Below, one piece after another: positions 49,499 to 60,363 of a stretch of 64,000 bases of DNA (position 1 is the stretch's first letter; every line of letters starts with the position of its first letter). The notes under the pieces are model-generated. The model was not told where the DNA came from. It searched no databases and saw only the letters and a program-made list of their open reading frames with translations. The DNA is from Shinisaurus crocodilurus (lineage: Eukaryota > Chordata > Lepidosauria > Squamata > Shinisauridae). The DNA lies in assembly GCA_021292165.1 (NCBI GenBank), contig CM037877.1:309074834-309138833 (forward strand), given 5' to 3'. The position numbers and the translations under genes were made by a program.

Positions 49499-50175
49499 TG
49501 AAGGCGCGTGAGTGACAGCAGAGCCCCGCGTGTGCTGGATGGGAGATTTAAAATCTTGTCTGTGCATAGAGGCCCATTATTCCACACACAGATCTTCCAG
49601 ATCTCACCCCCCTCTGCGCAGCGTGCAGCGTATCGGTTTGAAGCTGCCAGCCAGCTTGCCTGTAATCCGACTCCAGCTTCTAGCTTCCCCGGTCTGCAGA
49701 CTAATCCAAGTAGCAAGTAGCAAGGAAACTCTCTGTAACACCACAGGTCTATTTCTACCTGTTTATTCACTTAGCAAGTAAAGTTCTACAGAGTATACAT
49801 TTCCTAGTTACAGTCCATGTGCAGAGTACAATGCATAGCAAGCATTAATTCCAGTGGAGTAAGTTGAGCTTCACTCCACCTCAGCAAAGACGTTACATTG
49901 TTGCAAAGTCCGGCAAGCAATAGCCAGAAGAGAGAAAGAATAGAGAAAGCAGTCCTGCTCTTCTCTAAAATGGCTTCAGACAGAAAAAACAAGTTAGCAC
50001 GTCATCAGAACATACAAACCATGTGACTAGCTCATAATGATTCCAGGGCCTAGCTTTCCCATGAGAAAGAACACGGGAAAGTAGAAAGACACAATACACT
50101 TGTTTACCGCCATTCTGTTCCTCTCCATGTGTAAACACTGTGCTACAGCTGGTCAATGTGATTCATATCACAACA
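49499..50175 (-). repeat. copia 5' LTR
   Basis: 677 bp with TG...CA ends. It carries the promoter for the minus-strand transcript. A long minus frame (49156-49770) runs from this LTR into the leader and is not recognised as a separate gene. Confidence 0.95.
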
Positions 50176-50180
50176 AGAAA

Positions 50181-50484
50181 TGCATGTGCTTGAGCATCAT
50201 TCCCCATCCAGGAGAACATCCTATTCTTTTTCCTTCTCCCCTTCCTCTTTTCTTTCTTACTTTTTTTTTTCTTTTTCGATTTTCCATATTCTGATTAACC
50301 TCTTGCCCCCATACTATACTTTACAGCTCCCTCAGAAAGACGATTACACTGCAGAGAAATGCTGCATGGCCGCATGGAATCATTCTAGCTGATAATGTAT
50401 CAACAGGCAGAACGCACAATAAGACGGCGTTGACGGAGGTTAAAAACACGCACGTGGTTAAAGGATGGAATTTGCTGCGGAGGC
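50181..50484. other. unassigned sequence
   Basis: Pyrimidine-rich from 50220 to 50290. Nothing recognised. Confidence 0.45.
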
Positions 50485-50580
50485 GAGATGTCGTGATGGA
50501 GACCAACGTGGACGGCTTTAAAAGGGGATTAGACAAATTCATGGCTATCGGTGGCTATTAGTCACGTCGGCAATATATTA
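50485..50580 (+). mobile_element. CR1 (subfamily A) fragment
   Basis: GTGATGGAGACCAACGTGGA, CGGCTTTAAAAGGGGATTAG and ACAAATTCATGGCTATCGGT. Confidence 0.75.
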
Positions 50581-50628
50581 ACTCCAGTATCAGGGGCAGT
50601 CCTTTATTGATTGGCTGGTTTTAATGTA

Positions 50629-50875
50629 CGGTCATGCCTTGGATTGAGTGCATAATTCGTTCCAGAAACGTGCTTGTAATCCAAAACGCTCTCATATCAA
50701 AATGAAATCCCCCCCCCAAATTTGTACAGAGATTTTTAATTTGCCATACTGCAGTACTTGTATTGCAAGACGTCGCTTGTATATCAAGTAAAAAAAAATT
50801 AAATAAACATTTAAAAATTTGCTTGTCTTGCAAAACGCTCTCAAACCAAGTTACTTGAAATCCAAGGTATTACTG
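50629..50875. mobile_element. Tigger-like MITE (TTGGATTGCAAG family)
   Basis: 247 bp in the opposite direction to the other copies: CGGTCATGCCTTGGATTGAG to GAAATCCAAGGTATTACTG, with TA borders (50627-50628 and 50876-50877). Confidence 0.92.
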
Positions 50876-50877
50876 TA

Positions 50878-52017
50878 TATATCTCGCACTTTCATCCAAA
50901 GGGGATTTCAGGGCAGTGTACATAAAAATTAAATAAGATAAGCACGTTCATTAAAACACCTGGAGAGAGGGAGAGAGAGAGAGATTCCCCTTCTTCCATC
51001 TTCAGGGATCCTGCAGCCTCAACACCATCCACCCCCCACGCACATTCAATCATTATACTCCAATGAATGTCCGGAAAAGGCTGAACTCTTTCCTATTGTT
51101 CCTGCTTCTTTGCCAATTACGTACACCCCCGACAGTGGTAAAACTGTATTATTATATACAGATGGAACAGCCATGCTACAATTTATTTAACCCATCCTCC
51201 CCCCCACCCCTGGGGTCACTAACAATGTAAGAGATCGAAGAGAACCATATCGAGAGAAAGCCCTTTGGCTTGCCCTGAGCACTTGCCATTTTTAATTGGT
51301 GAGAAAGTTTCTACATTATAAAAAGATGCCTGGTTTGAAGGAGCCAATTCTCTGCTGTAGGAATTGTTTCAGCTTTCCACAATCCACCACTCACCCGCTT
51401 GGCTCCTAATAACTGAAACCTTGGCAGCTTTTTCAGTTCTTTTTAAGAAGTTGGGGGGGGGGGGGGCGACGCAGATGAAGAAGCACTGCTTGAAGAGACC
51501 TTTGGACTAAAGTCCATTGCGGAGGGATGTCAGTGCTGCTGCATCCCAGTAGCCCGTCAGGCAGGGACGCTCCCACGGCATGTGCATAAGGACCTCTCTC
51601 GCCCCACACAGCCTCACCAACAAAACTCAGTAGCTGCAAATGAAATTTTCAGTGGGGTCTCACATCTGAAATGAGCTTCATTAACACATACTGACAATGC
51701 TGGGCCACCTTCAGACCAGATGCTTTTCCACTTCGAATGGGGAATTTCCACCTGGGCATCTATATGTTATAAGCAAGTTCTATGTTCTTTGGTTCTTTGC
51801 AGCTACATTTACGTATATAGCAGCTGAAACAACCAAGAAATCAAGACCTTAGTGCTCGTAATCCAAAAATGCCATACTAATTCAAATACCATCAAATCTC
51901 TGAGTTGGGCCAGATCTCTGGCTGAGATCATGATTACAGCAGAGGGGTGGGGCTTTGGGGGAGGGAGGGGCTTCGCCTGAGGCCCCACAGGCCAGTTGGG
52001 ATGGATCTAGCAGGACA
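50878..52017. other. unassigned sequence
   Basis: (GA)n near 50975-50992; G12 run at about 51456-51467. 51940-52015 is purine-rich. No gene recognised. Confidence 0.45.
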
Positions 52018-52620
52018 TTGTAGAGTTGGAAAAAGTTCAGAAAAGGGCAACTAAAATGATCAAGGGGCTGGAGCAACTCCACTATGAGGAAAGGTTACAG
52101 CAGCTGGGATGGTTTAGCTTAGGAAAAAGGCGAGTGAGGGGAGACATAATAGAGATGTACAAAATTATGCATGGTGTAGCGAAAGAGCATAGGAAGACAT
52201 TTCTCTCCCTCCCTCATAATACTAGAACCCAAAGGGGTCATCCCATGAAGCTGATTGGTGGGAGATTCAGAACAGATAAAAGGACTTCTTCACACAGCAC
52301 ATAGTTAAACTACGGAATTCACTTCCACAGGATGCAGTGATGGCCACTAATTTGGACAGCTTTAAAAGGGGATTGGACAATTCATGGAGGAGAAAGCCAT
52401 TGGTGGCTACTAGTCCTACTGTGCTCCCTCCAGTATCAGAGGCAGTATGCCTCTGTACACCAGTTGCTGGGGAACATGGACGGGAGGGTGCTGTTGCACT
52501 CACGTCCTGCTTGTGGGATCCCGTGGGCAGCTGGTTGGCCACTGTGTGAGCAGAATGCTGGACTGGATGGACCCTTGGTCTGATCCAGCAGGGCTCAGCT
52601 TATGTTCTTTCTTATGTTCA
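52018..52620 (+). mobile_element. CR1 (subfamily A) 3' fragment with ORF2 C-terminus
   Basis: The frame at 52026-52304 reads MEKVQKRATKMIKGLEQLHY and then GKRRVRGDIIEMYKIMHG, the CR1 ORF2 C-terminus (compare [20 protein letters not shown] in the intact copy). The 3' untranslated region follows, and the end is CAGCTTATGTTCTTTCTTATGTT at 52597-52619, showing this subfamily's CTTATGTT-type terminal repeat. Confidence 0.9.
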
Positions 52621-53976
52621 CAGGCCAGAAGATCCTCATCCCTGAAGTAAACTAAGGGAAGTGTAATTTAGGAGCCTTTTGCTCCAGCTGCTGTCGATTG
52701 CTGTCTAGAACACCCAGAGATCCAGAAAGCCCTTCTTTTCTAGCCACTTCCCAATATGTCCAGCAAGATCTTCATTCTCTTTACTTATAAACTGTTCTAA
52801 AGGGAGCTGATGTGCAGTGGAGGGATGGGAATTCCAAGTGACAATCTGGTTGTCGGAGCTTTCCAGCGTCAACCACGTAGGAAGCAACTGGATTAGAGAC
52901 TCAAGATGCAACCTTATCAGCTGAAATATTTGCCATAACAAACATTCTAGGTTTCACTGGGGAAATTCCCTCTTCGTGGTTACCCAGTTTTTCTGGTTTG
53001 GGTGCTGTTTAATGACAAAACAGCCCTCAGTTGGGCCACACTGAATACAGGCAAACACCCTTGTTTTCACTCCGTACGGGACATTCTCCTCTCGTGGCCA
53101 TCTCAGACCTTCGATCTGGGTAGAATCAGTGTGTGTGGCACTGCAGGTGGATGGCAGAAAACACAGCCGCAGCCTCCACTCCTGACTTCTACACATTCAT
53201 TTTCCCCAGACTGAACACCGCAGAAAGGCTGACGTTGTTCTAGCTTTTTATTTGCCCAAATGAAGCCATTTTGCTAGCCTTGCAATCTCTGTTCTGAGTC
53301 TGATAATGGGATTACTTGAAGGAAAATATTGATTCTAGGTAGAAGATTCATTTTAGGGTTTGCAATCCTGTCAAGGAAGCATCAACATCACCACCTCTTT
53401 TCTCCCTCCTTTTATTATTAGAAAACAATTGACTACATATTATTCTCCGCAATCTCACTCCGACCTGAAAGAATTATGAATCCCAAATAGTTACCAAAAG
53501 TGGCAATCCATCGCTACGGAAATCTGTGCGTGGAAAGCATCTGGACCACTGTGAGCAGAATCTCTCCCACCACTTCAGATTCATCTTAATTAAATTTAAA
53601 ACCTGAGAAATTTCTATCTTCTTGCAGTTCTGCTGAGTCTCCACAAAAGAGCTCTCTCCGGGACACTCATCAATAAGGGAGTGTCAAAAAAAATGGCATG
53701 ATTTTGTGCATAGAGTTTCCACGGTGGGTCCCACCATTTGGAGTTATTTTTTCCCACAAGGCATTCAAGTGAAATCACAAAGAGAACTGGGGGACAGGGG
53801 ACATCCCTCCCCACAGTGAAAATGCATCAAACACTACCACGACATTTAGCATAAAAGGCACTGGATGTATGCCCCACGTCCATCCTCGCAACCATGACTC
53901 TCGAGAAGAGCTGAAGCAATCAAATGCTTTCTTCAGTTTTCAGGGCCACAATTACCAGGGTAGCTTATGATCTGGA
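52621..53976. other. unassigned sequence
   Basis: 1.35 kb without a recognised gene or repeat. Frames at 52705-52941, 52954-53196 and 53614-53814 (minus) show no domain. Confidence 0.45.
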
Positions 53977-53984
53977 CAATAATG

Positions 53985-54120
53985 CAGGGCTGGGCAGAAA
54001 GTAGATCTCCAGATGTTTTGGACTTCAACTCCCAGCACTCCTGACCACTTGCCATGCTGGCCGGAGCTTCTGGGAGTTGAAGTCCAAAACATCTGGAGAT
54101 CTACCTTCTGCCCACCCTTG
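53985..54120. mobile_element. palindromic hAT MITE (CAGGGCTGGGCAG family)
   Basis: 136 bp from CAGGGCTGGGCAGAAAGTAG to CTACCTTCTGCCCACCCTTG with an exact 8-bp duplication CAATAATG (53977-53984 and 54121-54128). Inner arms GACTTCAACTCCCAGCA and inverse. The outer ends differ from the CAGTG and CAGCC families, but the inner core is clearly related. Confidence 0.94.
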
Positions 54121-54227
54121 CAATAATGCCTAATGTTGAGCGGCCCCCTAGTGTTGTCAGAGGCCTGCCCGTTGGATATGAATACAGACCAGGCAGCACC
54201 ATGGAAATTTCTATATTTTTTATTAAG

Positions 54228-55078
54228 ATAATCATAATCATAATAAATTTATTTCTTACCCGCCTCTCCATCTAGATCGAGGCGGGGAACAGAACAACAA
54301 AAATATAAAATACGTAAACTAATCAAAACACAACACATACTATTAAAACATCTTAAAACTACTTTAAAATATTATAAAACATCTTAAAACATCTTAAAAG
54401 CATCCTAAAATTCCGCCAGATAAGCCTGCCGGAAGAGATCAGTCTTTATGGCTTTTTTAAATTCCAAAAGACTGGTAAGTTGACGAATCTCCTCCGGCAG
54501 GCCATTCCATAATCTGGGAGCAGCAGAAGAGAAGGTCCTCTGGGTAACACCTGTCAGCCTAGTTTTGGCTGGCCGGAGTAAATTCTTCCCAGAGGACCTG
54601 AGTGTGCAGGGCGGATTGTACGGGAGAAGGCGATCCTGCAGGTAGCCTGGACCCAAACTATGTAGGGCTTTAAAGGTAATAACCAACACTTTATACTTCC
54701 CCCGGAAACTGATCGGCAGCCAGTGGAGTGCTTTTAAAACTGGTGTGATGTGGGCACCCCTAGGTGTACCAGTAACGAATCTGGCTGCCATATTTTGCAC
54801 TAGTTGAAGTTTCCAGACTAGGTATAAAGGTAGCCCTATGTACAGCGCATTGCAGAAGTCGAGCCTTGAAGGTACCAGCGCATGCACTACCGTCTTTAGG
54901 TCCTCCAACTCTAGGAAGGGGCGCAGCTGGCGTATCAGCCGAAGCTGATAATAGGGAGCTGATAATAATGCTGTCCTCACAAGATACCTAGAGAGCAATC
55001 CTATGGTCCCTGGGAGAGTGTTCCAGGGCCCATAGCATTGCTCGTAAACCCACTCCAAGGTTGGAGCCGGCACTCTAA
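54228..55078 (-). pseudogene. L2-clade LINE, ORF2 C-terminal part
   Basis: A 222-codon minus-strand frame (54405-55073) is open without a stop. It holds the region after the polymerase core: RLIRQLRPFLELEDLKTVVH, LDFCNALYIGLPLYLVWKLQ, LVQNMAARFVTGTPRGAHIT, LHWLPISFRGKYKVLVITFK and RTFSSAAPRLWNGLPEEIRQ. These blocks follow the reverse transcriptase in L2 elements. The 3' untranslated region reaches (AATA)n at about 54228 with CTTACCCGCCTCTCCATC. The catalytic part is missing because of 5' truncation, so it cannot act. The undamaged frame suggests a fairly recent copy. Confidence 0.9.
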
Positions 55079-55854
55079 CCTCGGAAGCAGAAATCGGAGA
55101 CCTGAACCCCAGCCCCTCGCAGCCGGTGCAGAAAGAACCACACCGACTGCCTCTCTGAGGTCAGAAAATCAACCTCGGGGGGTGGGGGCATTCCAGCGGG
55201 CAGGGATATGATTTATCCTGAGCCTCTTCCAGCCTCCTTCCTTTCCCCTCTGAAGTGCCCTCACTAGATAGGCTAAAGAGCTTTCATAACTCTGAGGCTT
55301 GCAAGTGTTGTACTTCTACAGCCAAGGAAAAGTACATGTCTGAGTGGCCAATGTCTCCGTAAATAACTTGCAGGAGCAACCTCATGGTTAGCCAAAGGAT
55401 TGCAAAGGGATATTCAGAGCCAGAGAGGGAATGCTGTCCTCGCATAGACTTGAACCAACCCCATTCTTCCAGTTGGGAGAGTTGGGGAAGGTTGGAATAT
55501 GCTTGGCCAGGGGACACCGTGACACACACCCTTACACACTCACTCTTTCCCAGGCCAGCTGGCTCCTGCAACAAGGCCACATCTGTCCAAGGAACTGCCA
55601 GCTGGCTTACCCTCCCCAGGGGAGAGCCCCGGTGCCCCACACAGCCGGAAGATGGCTTCCAGGCTAGAGATGCAGTAACAAAGGTGACTATGCCTGCCCC
55701 ATCTCTGCGCCTTTCTCTTGAGATATCAGGCAGGTTTGCCCCTGCTTTTTTAAAACAACCTTACTTATCTGTTAATTCAGGAAGGACAGCTGAGGCAAAA
55801 GCAGATATTCATCAAAAATACACACACCCATGCACCCACCAGTAGAATCTATCA
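55079..55854. other. unassigned sequence
   Basis: Nothing recognised. The 153-codon plus frame at 55384-55845 and a 118-codon minus frame overlap each other and lack domains. Confidence 0.45.
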
Positions 55855-56170
55855 TGTTGTCTTGCACAAGAGACAGGGCCTTATTGGTGGTGGCCCCCTC
55901 AGTTGTGGGAGTCTTTTCCACATGAATTGTGCTTGACTCTTTCTGTTGTGGCTTTCAAACAAACCTTTAAAACCTATTTCTTTGATGCTGCCTTTCTTAA
56001 GAGTGTAAACATTTTTTGTGACTTGTGACTGCTTTCAAATACTTGTGACTGCAACTTTGCCTTGAGTAACGAGTCTATGTTACTCTGTCTATTCACTGAT
56101 ATGTACATGACTTTGTGAGGGCATGGCCCCGAAAAGCGGCCTAGAAATACTAAATGAATAAATAAATCCA
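55855..56170 (+). mobile_element. L2-clade LINE 3' fragment
   Basis: CTTGCACAAGAGACAGGGCC, CTCAGTTGTGGGAGTCTTTT, TTAAAACCTATTTCTTTGAT and the end GAAAAGCGGCCTAGAAATAC, AAATGAATAAATAAA. Confidence 0.75.
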
Positions 56171-56317
56171 CTCATGCCGGTCATCACTTGGTGTTGCAGT
56201 TGTCAAGAGAGCCAGGACTTCGAGTCCACTACTAGAATACATAACTGTTAGGCCCCCAAAAGAAGTTAAGAACCCAAAATGGAATTCCATGAAGTAGCCA
56301 AAATGCAGAGTCTGTAG
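56171..56317. other. unassigned sequence
   Basis: Nothing recognised. Confidence 0.4.
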
Positions 56318-56875
56318 TCATAAGAAGGGCCTTGAAGTTGGATCAGACCAAAGGCCCATCTAGTCCAGCATTCTGTTCCCACAGTGGCCAACCAGCTGCC
56401 CCAATGGGAAACCCACAAGAAGGATATGAGTGCAACAGCACCCTCCCGCCCATGTTCCCCAGCAACTGGTGTACAGAGGAATATTGCCTCCGATACTGGA
56501 GGTAGCATATGGCCATCAAGAATAGTAGCCACTGATAGCCTTCTCCTCCATGAATTTGTCTAATCCCCTTTTAAAACCGCCCAAGCTGGTGGCCGTCATT
56601 ACTTCTTCTAGTAGCAGATTCCATAGTTTGACTATGGGCTGTGTGAAGAAGCCCTTCCTTTTATTCTGTCCTGAATCTCCCACCATTTGACTTCATGGGA
56701 TGACCCCCCAGGTTCAAATATTATGAGAGAAGGAGAAAACCTTTCTCTCTCCAATTTCTTTCGCTTTCTGCCTCTCCACTTTCCCCACAGCATGTATAAT
56801 TCTATACACATCTATCATGTCCCGCCTTACTCATCTTTTTTCTTAGCTGAAAAGCCTGAAACATTGTAAGCCAGA
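56318..56875 (-). mobile_element. CR1 (subfamily A) 3' end
   Basis: CATAAGAAGGGCCTTGAAGT at the 3' end, then CACCCTCCCGCCCATGTTCC, GAATTTGTCTAATCCCCTTT and, near 56820, the edge of the ORF2 C-terminus. 5'-truncated at about 56875. Confidence 0.87.
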
Positions 56876-57934
56876 TTCAGCCAATTTGACTTCGGATGTC
56901 GTTCCAATTCATTCCAGCTGCATCATCGCTCTGCTAGCTTTTGCCACGTCATTGAGTTAGTTACGGACTCGAGGAGACCTGTGTTCAACTACCTTCCTCC
57001 AGCACCCACCATCTGCATAATCCTTGTCCTAAATCACAGCCCAACAACCACGGTGCTCATTTGCTGCTGTTTAATTAAGCAATATGGATCCTGCCTCGAT
57101 ATTTACAATTCCACTCGCTCTGATTGATTGGGGAAAGTGTCTCATTTTTAAATACAGCGGCCGTAAAGTTTAATACCGCTTGACTTATTGCAAGTTTCAT
57201 TTATTGCTCCAGATGCCGATCCTGCCCAACCCAAAGCAAAGAGCTACTAGCCTATTAAATCAATGCTAACTGTGCGTGTAGAAACAGATGATGAGCTTCA
57301 TTACAATCGGTTTGCTGGGTAATGATTGCGATCGGGATTTACACACCCGTGCAAATCCACCATTGCTTCTCCTGGACTCCAGGAAAGAGGCAGGAAAATA
57401 TATGAAAAAAACACGCCGTCCAGACCACTGAAAACGTCACACATTCCACCAAGGAAATTGTAGACCATGAGGTTTTTAAGGGCTCAGGTCTCCCACCAGC
57501 AAGGGAAAGGACCTGACTGACCATACAAACTACCCACCCTAGAAACAATATTGTTTGTGATTCCAGAAGGTAGAAGTTCTTCAACGCTGACTTTTAACAT
57601 GCCGACTCTACCAGCCAGCTAGAGAAGCTTTGCTTAGCTTTGAATTTAGCTACAGATTGGAATGTATCTTCAAGGGTATCTGTCCTCGACATGCTCCCTT
57701 CTTTCCTCTCTGAAGAAGAGCACAGAGGGGAGGAGAAACCTGACCCTATCTTGCATCTGTCTTCAGTCAAAAGTATCAGAGGCAGAAAACCGACCCGCAA
57801 AAATACTTCTCAATCTGCAGCGAAGCAAGGATTCCATCTCTCAGGTTGCGTCCACACGAGAGCTGCGGAGGAATTGCTTTTTGCCTAATTCAGTGGAAGT
57901 GGAACTGAAATGGAGGCTCCACACAGCACTTGAT
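56876..57934. other. unassigned sequence, strongest conserved-element candidate
   Basis: About 57055-57360 is unique and AT-rich with TTTAATTAAGCAATATGGAT, CTGATTGATTGGGG, GCTTCATTACAATCGG and GGGTAATGATTGCGATCGGG, words typical of homeodomain-bound enhancers. No reading frame or repeat explains it. A second unassigned part at 57370-57930 has no feature. Confidence 0.4.
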
Positions 57935-58555
57935 GTAGTAGTAGTAGGCGATCACTCATGACCGAGTAAGATTGTCTTCCAGGATAAAATTACAAAAAGA
58001 AAATTATATAAAGAGGAAATTGTATAGAATAGTGTAGACTCTAGTGATGGGTCCATACGTGACTGTGGAGGCCAATTCTAGATCCACACAGCTTACCAGA
58101 TGGAAGATCCAAAAGGATTTGTTTGACGTGCTTTTCGCTTAGCACGTTTCTCCCTTTCACCTTGCACTCGGGCTTCTTCAAAATCCATAGAACCTTTGTG
58201 AAAGGCCAACCTCCAGTTAAAGCGTTTATGGGCCAGAGCTTCCCAGTTCTCGATGCTTATATTGCATTTTTTTATATTAGCCTTAAGAACATCTTTAAAC
58301 CTCTTATACTGACCACCGATATTCTGCTTTCCATCCTTGAGTTGGGAATAAAGTAACTGCTTTGGGAGACGGCAGTCAGACATTCGAACAACATGACTGG
58401 TCCATTGAAGTTGGCGTTGAAGGATCATTTTTTCAATGCTAGTAGTCTTTGCTTCTTCCAGTACACTGACATTTGTTCACCTATCTTCCCAAGTAATTCG
58501 CAGGATTTTCCGGAGGCAACGTTGATGAAATATTTCAAGGAGGTGGAAATGACAT
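57935..58555 (-). mobile_element. non-LTR element, second copy (C2H2-tail family)
   Basis: Matches 46917-47530: the same GGCGATCACTCATGACCGAG end and the minus frame at 58093-58428 (LQWTSHVVRMSDCRLPKQLL, ENWEALAHKRFNWRLAFHKG). The 3' tail is (GTA)n on the plus strand at about 57935-57947 instead of (TCA)n. 5'-truncated at about 58555, and the finger-coding end is shortened by a deletion near 58095-58105. Confidence 0.88.
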
Positions 58556-59813
58556 GGACCACAATGAACCATGCACTCATAATCTTCAGATTGTATTATT
58601 GCAATGTACTGTTGCATTGCGCTGCATGTGGGGCTGCCCTTAGAGGCTGTTTATTCATTCATTTCATTTATTTCATTCATATACCGCCCCACAGCCGAAG
58701 CTCTCTGTTCAGAAGCAGCAACTGGTGCAGAATGCAGCAGCTCAGGTGCTGACATATCACCCCAGCCCTAAATTGGCTGCCAATTTGCTTCCAAGCCCAT
58801 GTCAAGGTGCTGATGTTAACATATAAAGCCCTAAACAACTTCCCAAATATCTGGAAAAGTGCTTCCTCCCCTATAGGCCACCAGACCAGACCAGCTGCCA
58901 ATATCAGCAGGGAAGGCTCTGTTATCAGTACTGCCTCCCTTGGAGTTTTTTGGGGCGGCAGCAGGGATGTTGAAGAGTCCTTAGTCTCGAGTCGAGTCAC
59001 GAGTCTTTGGACCCGAGTCTCAAGTCCGAGTCCTTGGTCCAAAATGGTGACTCACGAGTCACGAGTCACTCCCAAAGCTGACTCCACGAGTCCCTATTAA
59101 AATCAATGGCTTTTTCCCCAACAAAATAAGGCTACTTCAGATGTGTGGCTTAAATAAATTCTAGGCACAAGTGTGCCTTTTTATTTCAAAACTCTGCAAC
59201 TGATTTTGGCAAGAACAGACCAGGCAGACAAACCCAAAATAACCAGACAGGCAGAGGAGGCAGGGAACCTCAAAGCAGGCAGGCAGAGGCCTTTGTCTTG
59301 GACAATTCAAAGTGTGGAACTGGTTAAGAAGAGACCAGGCAGGCAGAGGAGGCTGGGAACCCCAAACAGGAAGGCAAAGGCAGCCAAGCCCAAAATGTCT
59401 GAAAGGTTGCATTTTAGGGAAATGATTTTAAAAAATAAACTTGCTGTACTTCCTAAAACCTATCCATGTTGCATTTGAGGAACACGAGTCCTTGGTCTCG
59501 AGTCCTGAGTCGAGTCTCGTGTCCCATTAAAAATATTGGGACTCGAGTCAGAGGGGGGACTCAGTCCAACTCACGAGTCGAGTCCTTGAGTCCGAGTCCC
59601 CATCCCTGAGCGGCAGTTGCATGAAAGAGCCTTCTCTGAGGTGGTCCCATCATGGTTGTAGAATTCCCTCCCCGCTGAAGTGCACCTGGCACCTTCACTG
59701 TGTGCATTTCATCAGCAAGTCAAGACGCACCTTTTTACCCAGGCCTTTGGAAGAGGATGAAACTTTTCGATTATTATTTGGACGGAGCTTTTGATGGCGA
59801 CTTTACACTGTTT
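58556..59813 (+). mobile_element. L2-clade LINE fragment, interrupted
   Basis: Host of several later insertions. 58556-58645 reads NHALIIFRLYYCNVLLHCAA, 58708-58961 resumes (CAGCAACTGGTGCAGAATGC; TATAAAGCCCTAAACAACTT), and 59617-59813 holds the C-terminal part (AGCCTTCTCTGAGGTGG; AAGACGCACCTTTTTACCCA). A short L2 tail in the other direction (TATACCGCCCCACAGCCGAA) lies at about 58646-58707. Confidence 0.8.
58962..59608 (+). mobile_element. non-autonomous hAT element with GACTCG arrays, copy 2
   Basis: 647 bp from CAGGGATGTTGAAGAGTCC to GAGTCCCCATCCCTG. Flanks GGCGGCAG and AGCGGCAG match 7/8 (58954-58961 and 59609-59616). CGAGTC/GACTCG clusters at both ends surround a middle with repeated AGGCAGGCAGAGGAGGCAGG words, different from copy 1. 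No transposase. Confidence 0.93.
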
Positions 59814-60363
59814 CAGGGATGTTGAAGAGTCCTTGGTCTCGAGTCACGAGTCGAATCATGAGTCTTTGGACCCGAGTCTCGAGTCCGAGTCCTTGGTCCA
59901 AAATGGTGACTCACGAGTCACGAGTCATAAGTCACTCCCAAAGCTGACTCCACGAGTCCCTATTAAAATCAATGGGGTTTTTTCCCCAACAAAATAAGGC
60001 TACTTCAGATGTGTGGCTTAAATAAATTCTAGGCACAAGTGTGCCTTTTTATCTCAAAACTCTGCCACTGATTTTGACAAGAACAGACCAGGCAGACAAA
60101 CCCAAAATAACCAGGCAGGCAGAGGAGGCAGGGAACCCCAAAGCAGGCAGGCAGAGGCGTTTGTCTTGGACAATTCAAACTGTGGAACTGGTTAAGAAGA
60201 GACCAGGCAGGCAGAGGAGGCAGGGAACCCCCAAAAAAGCAGGCAGAGGTAGCCAAACCCAAAATGCCTGAAAGGTTGCATTAGGAAAATGATTTTTAAA
60301 AATAAACTTGGATTGTTACTGCAACTAGGTCCAGACAGCACTTGCAGGTGGCATCAAGCAGGG

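Larger units (their letters stand above)
43647..50175 (-). mobile_element. Ty1/copia LTR retrotransposon with nested element
   Basis: 6,529 bp between two 677-bp LTRs, flanked by an exact 5-bp target duplication AGAAA (43642-43646 and 50176-50180). On the minus strand the order is 5' LTR, primer site, gag with zinc knuckle, protease, integrase, reverse transcriptase, RNase H, purine tract, 3' LTR. Integrase before reverse transcriptase is diagnostic of Ty1/copia. About 1 kb of another retroelement (46897-47895) interrupts integrase. The LTRs differ by roughly 11 substitutions and two single-base indels, so the insertion is young, yet the coding region has several frame breaks. Copia elements are uncommon in vertebrates but known in fish, amphibians and reptiles. 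Confidence 0.96.
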
